Assembly (NCBI GenBank): GCA_009701845.1
Contig: WLJI01000002.1
Span: forward strand, 1 to 51,001
Source of the DNA: Actinomycetota bacterium
Lineage (GTDB): Bacteria; Actinomycetota; Acidimicrobiia; Acidimicrobiales; Microtrichaceae
Length of the DNA stretch: 51,001 nt
Direction: 5' to 3'
Shown here: positions 17,733 through 26,023 of the stretch, one piece after another
Numbering within the stretch: position 1 is the stretch's first letter
Layout: every line of letters begins with the position of its first letter
Notes under the pieces: generated by a model
Databases searched by the model: none
What the model saw: the letters and a program-made list of their open reading frames with translations, nothing else
What the model was told of the DNA's origin: nothing
Position numbers and translations under genes: made by a program

Positions 17733-17738
17733 TAGGCT
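17733..17738 (+). promoter_or_regulatory. Candidate -10 box for leaderless SNF2 gene
   Basis: TAGGCT, ending 8 bases before an in-frame GTG at 17747. This spacing is the reason I prefer GTG 17747 to ATG 17762 as the start of the helicase gene. Confidence 0.38.
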
Positions 17739-17746
17739 GTTGGGTT

Positions 17747-20518
17747 GTGTTCGACTCAACCATGCACGCCACCTTTGTTTCAGCAGATCCTGCTCGAATG
17801 GCGCGTTTGGCATTCTGGTCAGATCCCAACGGCAGTTTTCCCGACGAGGTTGTAGCTCCCCGAGCGCAAGAACCCCTCAGGGTGGTTCTTCCAACACTGG
17901 ACGGGATCTCTCAACGAACGGTCACTGCTGAGGTGTTCGAAGTGAGCAGCATTCTTGATCAGCTCGTTGGGATTCACCTAGATGACCCCTCAGTCTCACC
18001 GAGCGTTCAGGCCTGGGCAGTAGTTGCACGAACCGCATTGGAACTCATTGCAAAGGGTCGACTTCAGCCAGCGATTTCACCGAGCGGCTTCGACGCATGG
18101 GCTATTGGTCCACTTGATGAGCAAGACCGGCAAGCACGTGCAGCACTTGCCGGATGGATTCCGCCAACTGCGCACTGTTGCGCTCTCGACCCGGTGACCA
18201 GCTCTGAGCTTCGGATGATGACTGCCGAGGATGCAGTTATGGGGATGTATGCCGCAATCGCCGATTCGCTCCCGCGAACAGGCGCCGCCGGCACAGTGTC
18301 TCGTCAGCGAGCGTGGCATGGACATGCAGCAGTTGACGTATCAAGTTTGCGTTCGTACCTAGTGGGCACCGATGCAGTCGAGCGCACAATTGTGGGTCTA
18401 CGACTCAGCCTGCCAACCGATGACGAGGCGCCGTTCACAATCCGGCTACAAGTTCGTTCAGCTGTGGATCCGTCTCAAGTAGCCGAGGCCGCAGACCTCT
18501 GGGCAGGAACGGCCCTTGGATTTGACCAGCACGCAGAGGCGGACCTTTTATTGGCATTACGTCGCGGTGCACGCCTGTTTCCGCCTCTGGCGCAGCTACT
18601 AGATCAGGCTCAACCCGTCGGCCTTGAGGTAGACGACACTCATGGAATGGCGCTGTTTGGCTCACTAGCAACCGATCTAGGCGGAGTCGGAATCGAGGTC
18701 CTCATTCCGAGCGCTATGACCCGCACGGTTCGCGCTGCCGCCCATGTCGAACCACCGCCTGGGGCAGGTGATCAGCCACCAACTTTTGATCTAGCCACCG
18801 TCTGCGAGCTCACCTGGAAAGCAACGATCGACGGTGAGGTTGTGTCAGATGAAGAGCTTTCTGCCCTCGCTGCAAGCCGCCGGCCGCTAGTTCGGCTTCG
18901 AGGTTCTTGGGTTGTGGTTGACCCAACGGTGGTTGCAAAGCTCGGCCGCAAAGACAAAATCTCTGCGACCGACACGTTGGCCGCTGCTCTGGGCGGAACA
19001 GTCACCATCGAGGACGAGGCCGTCGAAATAACCGTAGGCGGTGCAGCAGCGGAGTTTGCAGAGCGACTGCGCGCAGCTTCGCGGCCTCATGAACTAGCTG
19101 AGCCCGACGGCCTTGTTGCCACATTGCGCCCTTATCAGCGGCGCGGGGTTGCCTGGCTCAGCGAAATGGTCAAGATCGGCCTCGGGGGCGTGCTTGCTGA
19201 CGACATGGGTCTTGGCAAAACCATCCAACTCATTGCCCTGCACCTTCATCGGCTTGAGGTTTCAACTGGCCCCACTTTGGTGATTTGCCCTGCTTCACTC
19301 GTGGGCAACTGGCAGCGTGAACTAGCCCGCTTCGCCCCCTCGATGCAGGTGCATCGCTATCACGGTCCGCAGCGTTCGCTCAAGAACCTCAACCGAGGCG
19401 ATTTCGTGATTACGACGTACGGAATCCTGAGAAGAGACAGCGACCAACTCGCCCAGCATGTCTGGGGAATTGTGGTTGCGGACGAGGCTCAGCAGGTAAA
19501 GAACCCCTACTCCTCGACTGCAAAAGCGCTTCGGCGCATACCTGCCGAGGCTCGTATCGCCATGACGGGTACCCCCGTAGAGAACCGCATGACGGAACTC
19601 TGGGCACTGCTGGATTGGACAACTCCAGGCCTACTTGGGTCGCTCGATAGCTTCCGGAGAACTATCGCAATTCCGGTTGAGCGTGATCGGGACGCACTCA
19701 CTACCGAGCGGTTTGCTCGCTTGTTATCTCCCTTTCTCTTGCGGCGCCGAAAGGACGATCCAGAGATCGCCCCCGAGCTTCCTCCCAAGACCGAGACAGA
19801 CCACCCCGTGACTCTCAGCAGCGAACAAGCTGGGCTCTACCGCGCAGTTGTTGAAGAGATTCTTGAGTCGATTGAGCGCGCTGAAGGAATGGCTCGGCGC
19901 GGCCTAGTGCTGAAACTTCTCACTGCGCTCAAACAGATCTGCAACCATCCTGCGCAATACCTCCGCCAGCCGGGTCCACTCGCTAGTCGATCCGGCAAAC
20001 TGGAATTGTTTGAAGAGCTCGTCACGGCAATCACTGACGCCGGAGACTCCACCTTGGTATTCACCCAATATGTGAAGATGGGCGAACTCCTGATAACTCG
20101 GCTCGCCGAATTGGGAATTCCCGCACAGTTCTTACAGGGCTCCCTCTCACTGCGAGCACGCTCAGAGATGGTGGACAAGTTCCAAGCAGGAGAGTTCCCC
20201 GTGTTTATTGTCTCACTCAAGGCCGGAGGGATCGGCCTCAATCTGACCCGAGCTACCCACGTCGTGCACTACGACCGCTGGTGGAATCCGGCAGTCGAGA
20301 ACCAAGCCTCCGACCGAGCCTGGCGAATTGGCCAAGACCGGCCGGTACAGGTTCATCGACTGATCTCGGATGGAACCATTGAGGACCGTATTGCAACCGT
20401 CCTGAACCAGAAACAAGCTCTTGCCGAGGCTGTGGTGAGCGGAGGGGAAGCTTGGTTGACTGAACTCAGCACCGCCGAGCTCGGAGACCTTGTTCGCCTT
20501 GGCACCGAGGATTCATGA
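17747..20518 (+). CDS. SNF2-family DEAD/DEAH-box ATPase (HelZ-like)
   Basis: Swi2/Snf2-type DNA translocase. A long N-terminal region (about 1-450), typical of the bacterial SNF2-associated type, precedes the motor. Motor motifs: LADDMGLGKTIQ (Walker A, about residue 488), VICPASLVGNWQREL, the DEAQ box in VVADEAQQVKN (about 578), MTGTPVENRM, and in the second lobe VFTQYVKMG, FIVSLKAGGIGLNLTRA and DRWWNPAVENQASDRAWRIGQ. Length is 923 aa from GTG 17747 or 918 from ATG 17762; neither has a clear Shine-Dalgarno. It overlaps the SWIM-finger gene by 4 bases. Likely remodels nucleoprotein; the biological role is unknown. Confidence 0.9.
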   Translation: MFDSTMHATFVSADPARMARLAFWSDPNGSFPDEVVAPRAQEPLRVVLPTLDGISQRTVTAEVFEVSSILDQLVGIHLDDPSVSPSVQAWAVVARTALELIAKGRLQPAISPSGFDAWAIGPLDEQDRQARAALAGWIPPTAHCCALDPVTSSELRMMTAEDAVMGMYAAIADSLPRTGAAGTVSRQRAWHGHAAVDVSSLRSYLVGTDAVERTIVGLRLSLPTDDEAPFTIRLQVRSAVDPSQVAEAADLWAGTALGFDQHAEADLLLALRRGARLFPPLAQLLDQAQPVGLEVDDTHGMALFGSLATDLGGVGIEVLIPSAMTRTVRAAAHVEPPPGAGDQPPTFDLATVCELTWKATIDGEVVSDEELSALAASRRPLVRLRGSWVVVDPTVVAKLGRKDKISATDTLAAALGGTVTIEDEAVEITVGGAAAEFAERLRAASRPHELAEPDGLVATLRPYQRRGVAWLSEMVKIGLGGVLADDMGLGKTIQLIALHLHRLEVSTGPTLVICPASLVGNWQRELARFAPSMQVHRYHGPQRSLKNLNRGDFVITTYGILRRDSDQLAQHVWGIVVADEAQQVKNPYSSTAKALRRIPAEARIAMTGTPVENRMTELWALLDWTTPGLLGSLDSFRRTIAIPVERDRDALTTERFARLLSPFLLRRRKDDPEIAPELPPKTETDHPVTLSSEQAGLYRAVVEEILESIERAEGMARRGLVLKLLTALKQICNHPAQYLRQPGPLASRSGKLELFEELVTAITDAGDSTLVFTQYVKMGELLITRLAELGIPAQFLQGSLSLRARSEMVDKFQAGEFPVFIVSLKAGGIGLNLTRATHVVHYDRWWNPAVENQASDRAWRIGQDRPVQVHRLISDGTIEDRIATVLNQKQALAEAVVSGGEAWLTELSTAELGDLVRLGTEDS

Positions 20519-21747
20519 TGAGCTCTAGTGACCAGTTCGGACGCACATTTTGGGGTCGCGCTTGGATCAACTCTCTCGAGGCCAGAGGCAACGGCAACGA
20601 GACTCGCCTTCAGCGTGGCCGAACAGATGCCCGCCGTGGCGCAGTGCGCGAGCTCACGCTGAACTCGGGTCACATAGCAGCGCGAGTAGTCGGGGCGCAT
20701 GGCGAACTCTTTGGACTCGATATTGCCGTACGCCCTCTTGCCCCCTCGGAGTGGGAACAAGTTGCTGATGCCGTAGCGGGCAAGGCGGTGCACCTTGCGG
20801 CGCTTCTCGACGGCGAACTGCACGCAGGAGTTGTTGACGATGCTGCGGCGGTCGAAGTGACGCTGCTTCCGCAGATGTCGGAGTTGCGCCCCGACTGCAC
20901 CTGCGAGGATTGGAACGAACCTTGCAGACATGCAGCCGCCGCTTGTTTTGTGGTGGCCGAGGAGATGGACCGAGACCCATTCGCACTTTTCTTGCTGCGC
21001 GGAATCTCTCGAGATGATTTCATATCGATGGTGCGAACCCGGCGCGCAGCCGCGGCGGGAACAGTACTGAACCCCCTTGAAGATCAGGCACCTCTAGGTA
21101 TTCTTGCAGCTGAGGCTTGGCGCGGAGCACAACTCGGCGACCCACTGCTACCTGCCCCAGAGATTGTCCATTCCCGGCGACTGTTACTTTCACCGCACGG
21201 ACCTGGCCAGTATTCGCCTTGGGATGCGCAGATCCCCTCCCAACACAAAGTCAGCACAGAACGCGTGGACGCACTTGCTGTAGATGCAGTGGATCGGGCT
21301 TGGGCAATGATCGTTGATGGGCAACACTCGGGCCTTGGCAGCAGCGCTACATCCGACCTTGCACGACGCGCCACCGGAGCGAGCTCTGCGCTCGCAGTTG
21401 CTGAGCTTGCTGATTTTGCAGGCGTGACTCCACAACGGCTGACAGTTTGGGCTCATGCTTGGAGTGTGGCGGGTGATGCCGGAGTTGCCGTCATTGCGGA
21501 TACGGATTCGTGGTCTACGGACCAGCAGTTACTAGCCGAGGGCCGAGAACGACTCGTAGAGATTGGCCACTCTCGTAGGTCAATAGCGTTGAACTACCAC
21601 AGTCTTCGCATGAGCGAAGGCTTGCTCTTGGTCATTGGCCCCGATCACAAGTGGTACCGACTCACTGGGTCCGGGCAACGTCAGGACATGCGCCTAGAAC
21701 AGCCGCCATCTGAGGACATCAGAGAACTCGTCGAGGAACCCTCCTGA
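20515..21747 (+). CDS. SWIM zinc-finger protein, partner of SNF2 ATPase
   Basis: Contains one SWIM finger of the form C-x-C-x6-C-x-H (Cys128, Cys130, Cys137, His139; DCTCEDWNEPCRHA), a fold that binds DNA or protein. The N-terminal RTFWGRAWINSLEA is typical of SWIM proteins paired with SNF2 ATPases; the C-terminal half of the 410 residues is not recognised. The start ATG overlaps the helicase stop by 4 bases (a second ATG follows at once), so the proteins are probably made together and act as a complex. A similar pair exists, as I recall, in mycobacteria. Confidence 0.85.
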   Translation: MMSSSDQFGRTFWGRAWINSLEARGNGNETRLQRGRTDARRGAVRELTLNSGHIAARVVGAHGELFGLDIAVRPLAPSEWEQVADAVAGKAVHLAALLDGELHAGVVDDAAAVEVTLLPQMSELRPDCTCEDWNEPCRHAAAACFVVAEEMDRDPFALFLLRGISRDDFISMVRTRRAAAAGTVLNPLEDQAPLGILAAEAWRGAQLGDPLLPAPEIVHSRRLLLSPHGPGQYSPWDAQIPSQHKVSTERVDALAVDAVDRAWAMIVDGQHSGLGSSATSDLARRATGASSALAVAELADFAGVTPQRLTVWAHAWSVAGDAGVAVIADTDSWSTDQQLLAEGRERLVEIGHSRRSIALNYHSLRMSEGLLLVIGPDHKWYRLTGSGQRQDMRLEQPPSEDIRELVEEPS

Positions 21748-21762
21748 TCGGAGAGGTTCTGA

Positions 21763-21788
21763 AGCGGCGACTGGCGGTGCTTGCCGCT
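21763..21788. terminator. Hairpin between convergent SWIM and plsC genes
   Basis: Inverted repeat AGCGGC/GCCGCT with a 14-base loop in the 39-base convergent gap. There is no strong T-run; it overlaps the last codon or so of the minus-strand gene. A weak bidirectional terminator at best. Confidence 0.3.
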
Positions 21789-22713
21789 ATGCAGTCGAAA
21801 GCTCAAGTTCGAAAGGCAGTTCTAGCTTTCGAGTCTTGATTGCTGCTGCAGAGGAACGTCGATCAACGCCATCGGCTTCGATCATGATTGGAACTGGCCG
21901 CTCCGAGGCTGCCGAAGCAACAAGCACAGCGGGTTTTTCGGTAGTCAGGTCAGATGTGACGGATACCTTGGCCCGCCGACGAACGGGAAGGTCCACGACT
22001 TCTGCAAGATGTTCGGAAGGCTCTGCCTCGACACCCGCTGAAATAACTGGGCGCGTGGCATAGGTATTGACGTAGTGCTGACCAGACAAATTGCGAATCT
22101 CGAACATCACCTCATCAGTGATCTGGCGAAGCACGAGACGATCATTTGCCCGGTCAAGGTACTTCTCTACAGAAATCGGCTTGCCGAAGCGAAGGTGCAC
22201 TCGGCGAAAGAACTTCGGAATGCGTGAATCCGCAGGTTGAACAAGATCGCTGCCTACGATGCCAACCGGCACAATCGGAGAGTTTGTGCGCAGCGCCAGC
22301 CGAGCAATACCCGTATGGCCCTTATGAAGGTAACCGTCTCTGGCGCGTGTGCCTTCTGGGTAAATGCCAAAGAGTTCCCCAGCGGTCAGGACCCGAGCTG
22401 CCGCATCGAGGGCCCTTTGAGCAGCGTCGCCTCCTGAGCGATCAATCGGAATCATGCCGATTGCGGGAAACACAAACTTTGTCTTCCAGTCGTCCATATA
22501 TTCGGCTTTGCCCACATAAGTCATGCGACGGCCTAAGCAGAGCGGCACGAAGAACGAATCGAGAACAGAGATGTGATTGGGCGCAATAATCGCAGCGCCC
22601 TTCGAAGGAACGTTTTCAAGACCCTCGGTGGTGACGTTCCATAAGAATCGGAACGGCGGGGTCAGGCAAAGGCGGGCAGCCCCTTGCAATTTCCCTGCGT
22701 CTCTATGCTCCAT
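21787..22713 (-). CDS. 1-acyl-sn-glycerol-3-phosphate acyltransferase (PlsC family)
   Basis: Membrane-associated acyltransferase expected to acylate lysophosphatidic acid or a related lysolipid. The catalytic H-x4-D is NHISVLDSF (His47, Asp52); the glycerophosphate-binding motif is YPEGTRARDG (about residue 138), and SPIVPVGIVG follows. The family core ends near residue 215; the last 90 residues are polar, Ala/Val/Glu-rich and not recognised. The ATG has AAAGG upstream. It stands alone between mshC and the convergent SWIM gene. Confidence 0.88.
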   Translation of the reverse strand: MEHRDAGKLQGAARLCLTPPFRFLWNVTTEGLENVPSKGAAIIAPNHISVLDSFFVPLCLGRRMTYVGKAEYMDDWKTKFVFPAIGMIPIDRSGGDAAQRALDAAARVLTAGELFGIYPEGTRARDGYLHKGHTGIARLALRTNSPIVPVGIVGSDLVQPADSRIPKFFRRVHLRFGKPISVEKYLDRANDRLVLRQITDEVMFEIRNLSGQHYVNTYATRPVISAGVEAEPSEHLAEVVDLPVRRRAKVSVTSDLTTEKPAVLVASAASERPVPIMIEADGVDRRSSAAAIKTRKLELPFELELSTA

Positions 22714-22785
22714 TAATGCCTTTCATCAACCCGAGTTCTGATCCTATAACGCGCACGCTGTGAAATGGGCATGAGTAGACAGAAT

Positions 22786-23982
22786 TCACAGCAAAGGCTC
22801 ACCTGTGAGCAGAACTGGCCGAGACAAGTCAACTCCAAGCAGTTGCGCAGCCTGTTGGATATCCGCTCCGGTTGCATCGCCTTGACTGATTGCTGAATCG
22901 ATGGCGCTCAGCGCTGCTGGCGTATCAAGATCACTGTCAAGGGCAAGGCGAACCTGCTCAAGCACCAAGAGTGAATCAGCAGAAGCATCTGAGCTGTTTG
23001 CCGTTGCCGAACCGGCAGCAACCCATGCGAGTAGGCGCTCTGTGGCCTCGGTCATGAGCGAGGCCTGCCACTCCCAACTTGTTCTGTAGTGATGACCCAA
23101 ACATGCCAGACGAATCGCTCGTGGGTCCCAGGTCAGCGACAGATCGGACACAAACACAAGATTGCCGAGCGACTTCGACATTTTCTCGCCGTCCATACGG
23201 ACCATTGCTTGGTGCATCCAATGCCGCACCAACGGCTCACCTGTTGCAGCCTCAGATTGAGCAGCTTCACATTCGTGATGAGGAAAGATCAGGTCAGATC
23301 CCCCACCATGCAAGTCGATCGAGGTCCCTAGCTCGCGCAGACACAATGCAGAACACTCAATGTGCCAACCAGGGCGACCTGGCCCCCACAGGGAATCCCA
23401 AGAAGGCTCGTCAGGCAGACTCGGCTGCCAGAGGACAAAGTCGAGTGGGTCGCGCTTATGCGGGTCGTCAGGGTTGCCACCGCGCTCCTGCGCGAGCAAC
23501 AGCATCTCTTCACGACTCAGGTGGCTGATCTGACCAAACTTGGGAAACTTAGAAACCTCGAAGTACACCGCGCCACCAGCTTGATAGGCAAAGCCTTGAT
23601 CTAAGACCATGCCAATGAAGCCACGGATGTCTGGGATCGCCGAGGTTGCTCGCGGCTCGGACCAAGACGGCAGCATCTCAAGTCGCTCCATATCGGCATC
23701 AAATCGAGCAAGCTCGGAGGCTGCAAGATCCAAATAGTGCACGCCGAGTTCCTTTGCCTTCGGCAGGATGCTGTCATCAACGTCAGTGATATTTCGCACG
23801 CAGCGCGTTTCGTGACCGAGGTCTCGAAGCCTTCGCTGCAAAACGTCATAGGTGAGGTACGTTGCGGCATGGCCCAAATGAGTGGAGTCATAGGGCGTAA
23901 TGCCGCAGGTGTACATCGTGACGATGTGATCGGGAGGATCAAAGGGAACGATCTGTTGACGGGCGGTGTCGTACAAGAGCAC
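22786..23982 (-). CDS. mshC: L-cysteine:1D-myo-inosityl 2-amino-2-deoxy-alpha-D-glucopyranoside ligase (mycothiol)
   Basis: Attaches cysteine to GlcN-inositol in mycothiol synthesis. Related to cysteinyl-tRNA synthetase, but the N-terminal YTCGITPYDSTHLGHAATYL is the MshC form, and the protein (398 aa) lacks the long anticodon-binding domain. ATP motif GEKMSKSLGN and zinc-site residues (Cys in YTCGIT, Cys in IECSALC, His in FPHHECE) are intact. The start is GTG 23982: a stop codon lies four codons upstream and TAGCCT ends 6 bases before it. Its presence marks the organism as an actinobacterium. Confidence 0.92.
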   Translation of the reverse strand: MLLYDTARQQIVPFDPPDHIVTMYTCGITPYDSTHLGHAATYLTYDVLQRRLRDLGHETRCVRNITDVDDSILPKAKELGVHYLDLAASELARFDADMERLEMLPSWSEPRATSAIPDIRGFIGMVLDQGFAYQAGGAVYFEVSKFPKFGQISHLSREEMLLLAQERGGNPDDPHKRDPLDFVLWQPSLPDEPSWDSLWGPGRPGWHIECSALCLRELGTSIDLHGGGSDLIFPHHECEAAQSEAATGEPLVRHWMHQAMVRMDGEKMSKSLGNLVFVSDLSLTWDPRAIRLACLGHHYRTSWEWQASLMTEATERLLAWVAAGSATANSSDASADSLLVLEQVRLALDSDLDTPAALSAIDSAISQGDATGADIQQAAQLLGVDLSRPVLLTGEPLL

Positions 23983-23988
23983 ACAGCA

Positions 23989-23994
23989 AGGCTA
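23989..23994 (-). promoter_or_regulatory. Candidate -10 box for leaderless mshC transcript
   Basis: TAGCCT on the minus strand, ending 6 bases before the mshC GTG. The TAG is itself the in-frame stop that bounds the reading frame, so the start cannot lie further upstream. Confidence 0.45.
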
Positions 23995-24080
23995 CAAGCC
24001 CTCGCAACGCTCTACGGATCGTCCTAGCTGAGGTGCGAAAACAGCCCCAGTTCGGTGGTGAGCATTGGCGCGATCCTGAG

Positions 24081-24896
24081 CTAGCTAGGCCCGAACCACT
24101 CTGGACGCGTACCGACTGGAAACCACACTCGCTCACAGGCGCCGTGTGCTCGGTCAAGGTCCATGGCTTCTCGAAAGAAAGGCTTCATCTGGCTGGGATA
24201 GCAGAGCCGAGCTGCTGCTTGAGTCGAAGCCTGAACCTTTGCTGAAACATCAACTGCTTCGAACTGCAGACCGAGCGATGCAAGCTGGCCTGTGATCTGG
24301 TCGGCTGACAGGAACGACACATACGGTCGGTCCTCATAAAAACCAATAGGCGTGTCAACCTGACCCACGAGGGCTGCTGCGGCATGTGCAAGCAAACGGT
24401 GATCAATATGCCCGCCGAGTCCAGCAGCTACTAGCAGCACCTCTGGCCGCGCCTTGTTGGCCCGCTGCCGAGAACTGATTACTGCTTCAAGCCAACCCGA
24501 GATCTCTGGAATGAGCGCATCAGCAGAGAGGTCGATCCTTGAGTCCAACATGTCTGGACCAAAACCCGCCCCACGCCGCAGAAGTGCCTCAGGCCACTGC
24601 GCAGCTGTCCAGTCGAAACCAAACATCATTGACGCAGCAACCTCTTCGGCTCTTCGCCAGAGGCTGATAGCAGGCGAACGTTCGGGGGTTGGGCGAACCC
24701 ACTCGGTCCAAGAACTCCTACCGAAAACCACACGCTCGCGCACCTGGCACCTAGAAAGAACGCCGTTGCGCAGACTTTGCCCGAGCGACAGCGGGAGGTC
24801 ATCAAAATGCGGCGAGATCACCGTGATGCAGGGAGCTGACTGCTGATATTGAGCAGAAAAGCGTTTCAGGACGCGAGTTCGCGCTGAACCCATCAC
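24081..24896 (-). CDS. PIG-L/LmbE-family deacetylase
   Basis: Zinc-dependent N-deacetylase family that acts on GlcNAc conjugates. The first metal motif is SPHFDDLPLSLG (usual form AHPDDE), keeping the His and Asp-Asp; the second is GLGGHIDHRLLAH with the third ligand His. Length 271 aa is typical. The variant first motif and its overall divergence make MshB or Mca uncertain, although mshC is the next gene downstream (98 bases). The GTG start overlaps the stop of the CNNM-like gene by 4 bases. Substrate unknown; a link with mycothiol is suggested only by position. Confidence 0.75.
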   Translation of the reverse strand: MMGSARTRVLKRFSAQYQQSAPCITVISPHFDDLPLSLGQSLRNGVLSRCQVRERVVFGRSSWTEWVRPTPERSPAISLWRRAEEVAASMMFGFDWTAAQWPEALLRRGAGFGPDMLDSRIDLSADALIPEISGWLEAVISSRQRANKARPEVLLVAAGLGGHIDHRLLAHAAAALVGQVDTPIGFYEDRPYVSFLSADQITGQLASLGLQFEAVDVSAKVQASTQAAARLCYPSQMKPFFREAMDLDRAHGACERVWFPVGTRPEWFGPS

Positions 24897-26023
24897 AAGG
24901 GCTCCTCTCCTGCGGCAGGTTCTTCGTCTTGGTCAAGCACCTCGCCCTTCACATGGCCTTTTTGCAGGTCAGGGTGCGCCAAGAGTCCACCGTCAGACTC
25001 GTCGCTAATCTCGCCGACGATTGCTTCGAGAATGTCTTCAAGTGTCACGAGGCCAAGCAGATGGCCTTGATCCATGACGACAGCTACGTGACGGCGGGTA
25101 CGGCGCATTTTTTGCATCAGGTCTTCTAGGCGGTCCTCCGACTTTACGCTCAGCGCCACTCGCACAATGCCCGGGGGAAGCAGCCCGTTGCGCTTTTCTG
25201 CTGGAACCGCAATCAAGTCTTTGGCATGCAAAAAGCCCGTGACTTGGTCAGTTCCAGCGCCAAGTACCAGCACTCGTGAATGCCCCGACTCATGCACGAG
25301 CTCTTCCGCTTGAGCCACTGTTGCTGTGTTCGGCACCGTGACTAGGTGCTGTCGAGGAGCCATCACATCTGCAACTCGTATCTGCAAAAACCCGAGTGCG
25401 CCAACGAGCAACTCATGCTCCGTTAGCTGCAACTCTCCCCCCGCTCGAGACTCTGCGACCATGACAGCAAGCTCGGGTGCCGTATGTGCTTGCGCCAATT
25501 CATCCGCTGGTTCCACACCAACCATTCGGGTACCAATCCGAGCTAGCCAATACAAACCAGCAACTGCCGGGCGCACCAACGCCACCACGATTCGATGCAC
25601 TGGGGCGAGAGCCACAGCCACGGCCTCGGGAGCGGACAGAGCAAGGGACTTTGGAACCATCTCGCCGACAACCATATGAACCAAAGCAATGATGATGAGT
25701 CCTAGTGCAAGACCTAAGGCATTTGAGATGCCCTCGGGAAGAGCCGTCAGACCAAAGAGGTTCTCAAACGCAGCGCCCACCACTGGCTCAATCAACCAAC
25801 CCAGCAACAACGAGACCACAGAGATTCCAAGTTGGCTCGCTGCGAGTTGCACATTGAGGTTACGCATACCCTCTAAGGCGCGACGGGCCCCCATCGATCC
25901 GGCCTCGGCAAGCTCCTCAATTCGGCCCCTTCTTGCGGCCATCAACGAGAATTCCACGGCAACAAAAAAGCCGTTCGCCAATATCAGGATCAGTCCAAAC
26001 AACAGGATCAACAAGGGGTTCAT
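24893..26023 (-). CDS. CNNM/CorC-type membrane protein (DUF21 + CBS), short form
   Basis: Hemolysin-family membrane protein; the group includes magnesium or cation transporters. The DUF21 membrane domain (about 1-190) has ILANGFFVAVEFSLMAARRGRIEEL, LGISVVSLLLGWLIEP and VGEMVPKSLALSAPE. A CBS pair follows (VMAPRQHLVTV to GLVTLEDILEAIVGEI). The protein stops soon after with an acidic tail, lacking the C-terminal CorC/HlyC domain of its neighbour. Start overlaps the upstream paralogue by 4 bases. The two probably work together. Confidence 0.88.
   Translation of the reverse strand: MNPLLILLFGLILILANGFFVAVEFSLMAARRGRIEELAEAGSMGARRALEGMRNLNVQLAASQLGISVVSLLLGWLIEPVVGAAFENLFGLTALPEGISNALGLALGLIIIALVHMVVGEMVPKSLALSAPEAVAVALAPVHRIVVALVRPAVAGLYWLARIGTRMVGVEPADELAQAHTAPELAVMVAESRAGGELQLTEHELLVGALGFLQIRVADVMAPRQHLVTVPNTATVAQAEELVHESGHSRVLVLGAGTDQVTGFLHAKDLIAVPAEKRNGLLPPGIVRVALSVKSEDRLEDLMQKMRRTRRHVAVVMDQGHLLGLVTLEDILEAIVGEISDESDGGLLAHPDLQKGHVKGEVLDQDEEPAAGEEPL

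Noticed and set aside
24081-24896. Firm naming of the PIG-L protein as MshB
   Set aside because: The first metal motif and the second (HIDH instead of HPDH) differ from MshB as I know it; only proximity to mshC supports the name.
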